Source: Paragyromitra xinjiangensis (lineage: Eukaryota; Ascomycota; Pezizomycetes; Pezizales; Discinaceae). From it: a stretch of DNA of 64,000 nucleotides. The stretch is taken from NCBI GenBank assembly GCA_038503065.1, contig JBCAMK010000003.1:2666001-2730000 (forward strand), given 5' to 3'. The notes beneath the pieces were generated by a model that saw nothing but the letters and a program-made list of their open reading frames with translations, made no database searches and was not told where the DNA came from. Positions 59,600-64,000 of this stretch are shown in pieces (the first letter of the stretch is position 1; each line of letters opens with the position of its first letter). The position numbers were made by a program, and so were the translations under genes.

Positions 59600-60132
59600 T
59601 ATTTTGGGTATTTTGGGTATTTTGGGTGGTGTAAAGTGCCCTAGGGGAAGGGAAGAGTATTTCGCTGAACTCTGCAGCAGATTATTGGGGTGGACGCGTC
59701 TGACAAGGAACATGGTAAGGAACGCGTTTTGGATGGTGGATGTCTTGCGTTACATCACGCGCAGGTTACCCGTATTGGTGCTCGTGGCTGGAGAGCCGCA
59801 TGCGCCGCACACACAAAAAATAACGAGAGTCACACGCAGAAACCCAAAGAATCTCTCACGAAAAGCTCGTAAAAATCAGCATTGCTACTATTTGGGTAGA
59901 GCAAACTCTGTAAAATAGCTTCATGATCGTGCCCTGAAGTAATATCTCAGTAGATGTCGCGAAATCCGTCTGTTCTCAAATACGACTGTCCGGAGCCGCC
60001 AGTTGCCTTAACCCCACATTTTGCGTAGAAACGTTGTTCCACCCCCCAGTGCCCAGTGCCCCGCGCTCACGAAACTCGAACCACAACGAAAAAAATACCC
60101 CCCACCTCACCCTCTGGTCAAACATTTCCATT
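59600..60132. promoter_or_regulatory. Bidirectional promoter region, SUB1 and GCN1
   Basis: 533 bp between divergent starts. Three tandem copies of TATTTTGGG-like sequence (59599-59628) sit just before the SUB1 start. No known regulatory site identified. Confidence 0.4.
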
Positions 60133-63100
60133 ATGGCAGATACCGCCACCATCGATGGTCCGACAAACTCCGAGGACCCGACGGTGTTGGCATTGACGAG
60201 TAGCTCGACGACCCGTCGGATTGCCGAATTAAACTCGTTGAATGACCGGATACAGAAAAACGGTTCGAAGCTCTCCAAATATTATTGTCTCAGAATGTAT
60301 TATAGTAGACTAACACCATTTTAGAACTCCCATCTGAACGACTACCACTCGTTTTCCGACTCCTATTCCAAAGCCACCCTTACTACCTCGATCGAGGCTC
60401 ACGTGCTGCAGTTCGGCAATGTCTACAGTCGCTCCACGAGTCACCTTCCCTGTCAGAGGTCTTCGTCAAAGCTTTAATTAACGCCATAAAAACCGAGTCG
60501 AACAAGCCCGGTATTGCGGCCTCGAACGCATTCGTGCTGTTAGAATGGACTGGAGATATTCTCGCACAGATATCAAAATCGCCAGAAACGTTCAATAAGC
60601 ATATCCAAGATATCCTTTCTGCACAAGTAGCACTACTAGATATCTGTTTGGGTTCGCCTACAGCAAAAGGGTCATTAAAACGCTCTGCCCTAGCAGTAAC
60701 ACGCCGGGGTCTCCGAGCTGCATTCTCGCCGAAAAATCCAGATTATAAGCTCGCCATTAAGGTCATCGTCGACAAGCTCACAGTGAAAGCTCCAAACCCT
60801 GCATGCAAGAATTCCATCTTTCTTGGAGTTGTGGGTGGCGTATGTGCAAGGATACCGAAAGCAAAGGAAGTTTTAGAGACACTCAAGAAGGACATATACG
60901 CTTTCTTCGTGCGGGAGATTGTGGGCTCGAGGACACCGGTGCCAAAACATATATCTAGTGCACTACACGACTTCTTCGCCAACTTCACGACAGCGGAAGA
61001 GTTCGACGCCGAGCTAGTTCCTGCATTAGAAAGGGCACTGCTAAGGGCACCAGAGGTCGTACTGAACGATGTCGTCACATCGCTATTCACGAGCGTCCCA
61101 AGTGACATTGATCTATCAAAACCGATTGCGGACAAGCTTCTTAAGCAGTTCCTCTCATGCGTCAAGTCCAGCAACGCCAACATCCGCAACGGCGCTGTCA
61201 CAGCCTTCAAAACGGGTATCACCCGCTCAACCACACCAGACGAGACCGCGATTCAGAAGATTGCAGATGAGCTGGTCAACCCACTCAAGACAGGCAAGGT
61301 CACAGCAGCAGACCAACGGGTACTCTATGCAGCGATGATCGAGTCCCTCCCATGGTCTGAGAAGCTCGCAAAGAAGGTTTCCTCCGGTCTTGCAGAGACG
61401 GTCTCGAAGGACCCCAACGAGGCTGCCGTCGCGACCATTTCTTCGGCTATCTTCCAGCATCTCCCGCATGAACTCGAGCTCTCTATCGAGCCCGACAAGG
61501 CCGTCGTCGACGCAATCAGCAAAGGCCTCTCCGACAAACGACCAAACTTCCGCCGGATCTGGGTTGCACGTCTCGGTGACCTAATCTGGGGACTTCCCCC
61601 GAATCCATCACCGGTCACGCAGTCATTCGTTGGCAGTATTATCAGTAAGCTCGCCGAGGCGTGGGCCGAGGTAGCTGCGAACCCACTTCCGGCGGCACAA
61701 AGTGGCCTCGTCACAGCTGGCTATGTCTTCACTGCTATCGCACTTGATAAGCTCTCTTCATGGTCTGACCCCAAGGTCACCGCGGCCGTGAAAAAGTCCG
61801 ACATCATCGCTCAGTCCCTCGCTGTAGCTCCAAAAGCTTCTTTCATGCTTAACCACAAGGTCTACTCCAAGCTCACCCTCGACGACGACCATAAATGGGC
61901 CGTCCGCGCACTCGCTGCCACCGCCGACTATGTCGTATATGAGGAGTGTCACGCCGAGCCATGGGCACTCGCATTCTTATATCAAATCTCAGCGAACGGA
62001 GTAGCCATGTCTGTCAAAAAGGAAGCGCTAGCGGCTCTCTCAGCAGCATACAAACGCCACCCCGAGAACATTGGAAAATGCATCCTCAACGGCGTCTGGC
62101 AATGGCTCCGTAAGCTTGAAAACGAAGAAAAGGACTCCGCCCCAACAGCAGCCAAGACCGGTGGATCCCACCTTCATACCGCAATCCACGCAATATGTCT
62201 CCCACCCGCGGAAGGCATTGATGAGGATGTCGTCAAGAACCAATTAGTCAATCTAGCAGTTGTAGCACACCACGAACTTATGCCTGGTGTCGACTGGATC
62301 CGTCTATGCCAACGCGCACAGATCGACCCGGGTGATCTCGCGCGGGAGAAGGCTGCGAGACTCGTTGGCGAGATCAGGATGTATACGGGGTTGAGTGGAA
62401 AGTCGACACATATTCGGGATGCGGCGCTACGGAGCTCGGCGACACTGGCGTTTGTGGCGCCGGAGACTATCACGCCGCTTATTGTGAAGTTGCTCACGGA
62501 TGATTTGAATCCGGAGTTGCTACGCGGGATTGGACAGACGGAGGCTGCGATCTGGAGGACATCGGAGGGTGTGACGTTTGTGGATGTGTTATCGAAGGGG
62601 AGCGGAAACGCGGTTGGCAAGGGGAAGGATACGGATACGTTGAAGTGGGAGGCGGAGCTACGCGCCCAGCTGGCGCAGAAAAAGGGAGCGGAGCGGAAGC
62701 TGACGAGCGATGAGAAGGCGAAGGTAGAGGAGCAGCTGGCGAAGGAAGCTGTTATCAGGAAGAGGGTTGATGAGGTTAATCTTAAGTTGACGAGAGGGAT
62801 TGGAGTTATTCAGAGTCTTGCGGATGGACCGCCGACTGCGGTTGAGATGTGGATGGGACAGGCGGTGAGAGCGTTGTTGAAGGCGATGGAGGCAGGAGCG
62901 GGGTTGATTGTTGGCGATAAAGGAGTGAAAGCGTTTTTGGTAAGTTTAGTTGTGGCCATGGAGGGATGTAGGTTAATGGGTATGATAGGCGTGTTCGGAA
63001 CATGTCTCGACCAGGTTGGGTGTTCTGAGGCAGTTTATTGGGATTGATACTTTGAGGGCGTTGGGAATCAAGGAGTTAGCTCCGGAACTTCAGGAGGAGC

Positions 63101-64000
63101 CATTGGGAGGTAGGTTTTATTTGGTCGATTTTTATGGACATATTATCATTGACCCTGGTAACTGTAGCGCTTACTACACGTATCTTGTATCGTCTACGGT
63201 TCATGGCAGAACAACGGCCGTTTGATACGACATCTTTGGTGTACTTGCTTCCTTTTGTAGGCTTGATCTTAGAGATGGGAGGTGTGGGCGTTTCATCCTC
63301 CGAAGACACTGATGAACAAGTTGTGCTCGCTATTGAGTTTCTTACGTTCCACACAGAGACATGTGGGTTTTTATCTAGTCGCTCGAGTGAAGATATTCTA
63401 CTAATATTAATCCCACAGGCGCTGATCCTAACCTTCCTCGCGGAGATACTCTACAACTCCTTATTAACTCTATGCAGAAATACCCAGCACACTATACAAT
63501 TATCAAGGACTGCTTCCTCGACCTCTGCCGATGCATTGCCAGCTCTATCTCACCCGAGGAAATCAAAATCCTCCTCCAAGGCGTCATCACTCCCGAGGTT
63601 AACGTCCGTACTGCCACCCTACAAGCCATCGAGTCAGATATCGACCTGACAGACTTCGACTTCTCGGAAGAACTGTGGCTAGCATGTCACGACGACGTTG
63701 ATGAGAATGTGGAACTGGCTAGATCCATCTGGGAAGAGAACGTCCTCGAAGCTTACGACGGTTCTGCAGCGAAGATGATCCCCTTTTTAGAGAAACAGGA
63801 TCGGCAGCTGAGAGCTGCTGCGGCGAGGGCTTTGGCAGAGTCGGTACAGATGTTTCCAGAAGGATTCACGGATACTCTTGAGGCGCTTAAGAAGCTGTAT
63901 CTTGAGAAGGCGAAGCCGATTCTGCCGACCTATGATGAGTATGGGATGCTGAGGAAGGTTGACAATAGAGATCCGTGGGAGCCGCGGAGTGGAATCGCAT
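60133..64000 (+). CDS. GCN1: GCN1, activator of the eIF2alpha kinase GCN2 (N-terminal part, cut by window edge)
   Basis: Five exons in the window, join(60133..60262, 60325..62939, 63034..63109, 63168..63362, 63419..>64000), 1199 residues read of an expected ~2,600-2,700. The protein is a solenoid of HEAT-like helical repeats. Family landmarks include GLSDKRPNFRRIWVARLGDLIW, GVDWIRLCQRAQIDPG, LGIKELAPELQEEPLG, LYRLRFMAEQRPFDTTSLVY and SMQKYPAHYTIIKDCF. GCN1 sits on collided or stalled ribosomes with GCN20 and activates GCN2 on amino-acid starvation. The EF3-like and RWD-binding regions lie beyond the edge. Introns 2-4 (94, 58 and 56 bp) all restore frame; the first intron carries CTAAC. No anomalies seen. 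Confidence 0.95.

Noticed and set aside
1..64000. Biosynthetic cluster, CRISPR array, inserted virus or intact transposon
   Set aside because: No backbone enzymes, spaced repeats, terminal repeats with transposase, or viral genes were seen.

Overview
The window is nuclear DNA of a filamentous ascomycete (Pezizomycotina). Nearly every gene is split by short introns, mostly 45-90 bp, with GTATGT/GTAAGT-type donors, CTAAC/CTAAT-like branch sites and YAG acceptors. A 5S rRNA gene stands alone between protein genes, as is usual in Pezizomycotina. The protein families (rhodopsin-domain 7TM, CorA-like transporter, PXA, SHMT, fimbrin, GCN1) are typical of that group. Gene density is low, about one gene per 3 kb, with several empty stretches of 2-4 kb. 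An early-diverging lineage such as Pezizomycetes or Orbiliomycetes is possible, but that is a guess. I built the gene models by hand from open frames and splice signals; reading frame closes across every junction given.

Layout. 1-12 kb, all minus strand: N-terminus of a PXA-domain membrane protein (cut by the left edge), a RING plus ankyrin protein, a tandem CCCH zinc-finger protein and a NIPA-type magnesium transporter with a long tail. 14-27 kb: serine hydroxymethyltransferase (+), a CorA-like transporter (-), fimbrin (+), a rhodopsin-domain 7TM protein (+) and an acetoacetate-decarboxylase-like protein (-). 29-42 kb: an orphan 216-residue protein (-), a DDHD phospholipase (-), a small orphan protein (+), OST3/OST6 (-) and a long coiled-coil protein (+). 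42.2-43.8 kb: an RNA polymerase III island with an intact 5S rRNA gene, degenerate tRNA-like (SINE-like) repeats and a (TAG)n tract between 13-bp direct repeats. 44-55 kb, all minus: a PPR protein, a Roadblock/LC7 (LAMTOR2/EGO3-like) protein, the mitochondrial rRNA methyltransferase MRM2, a decayed gene near 51.5-52.4 kb and a mucin-like single-pass membrane protein. 59-64 kb: a divergent pair, the PC4/SUB1 coactivator (-) and the 5' half of GCN1 (+, cut by the right edge).

Most genes are single-copy housekeeping functions: translation control, mitochondrial rRNA modification, N-glycosylation, one-carbon metabolism, actin bundling, ion transport and lipid turnover. I see no biosynthetic cluster or defence system. 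The signals that the genes do not explain are a strong excess of the palindrome TACATGTA in non-coding DNA, the SINE-like repeats beside the 5S gene, a CAGTTAC (Myb-site-like) cluster, and a decayed gene whose frame is broken by two single-G losses.
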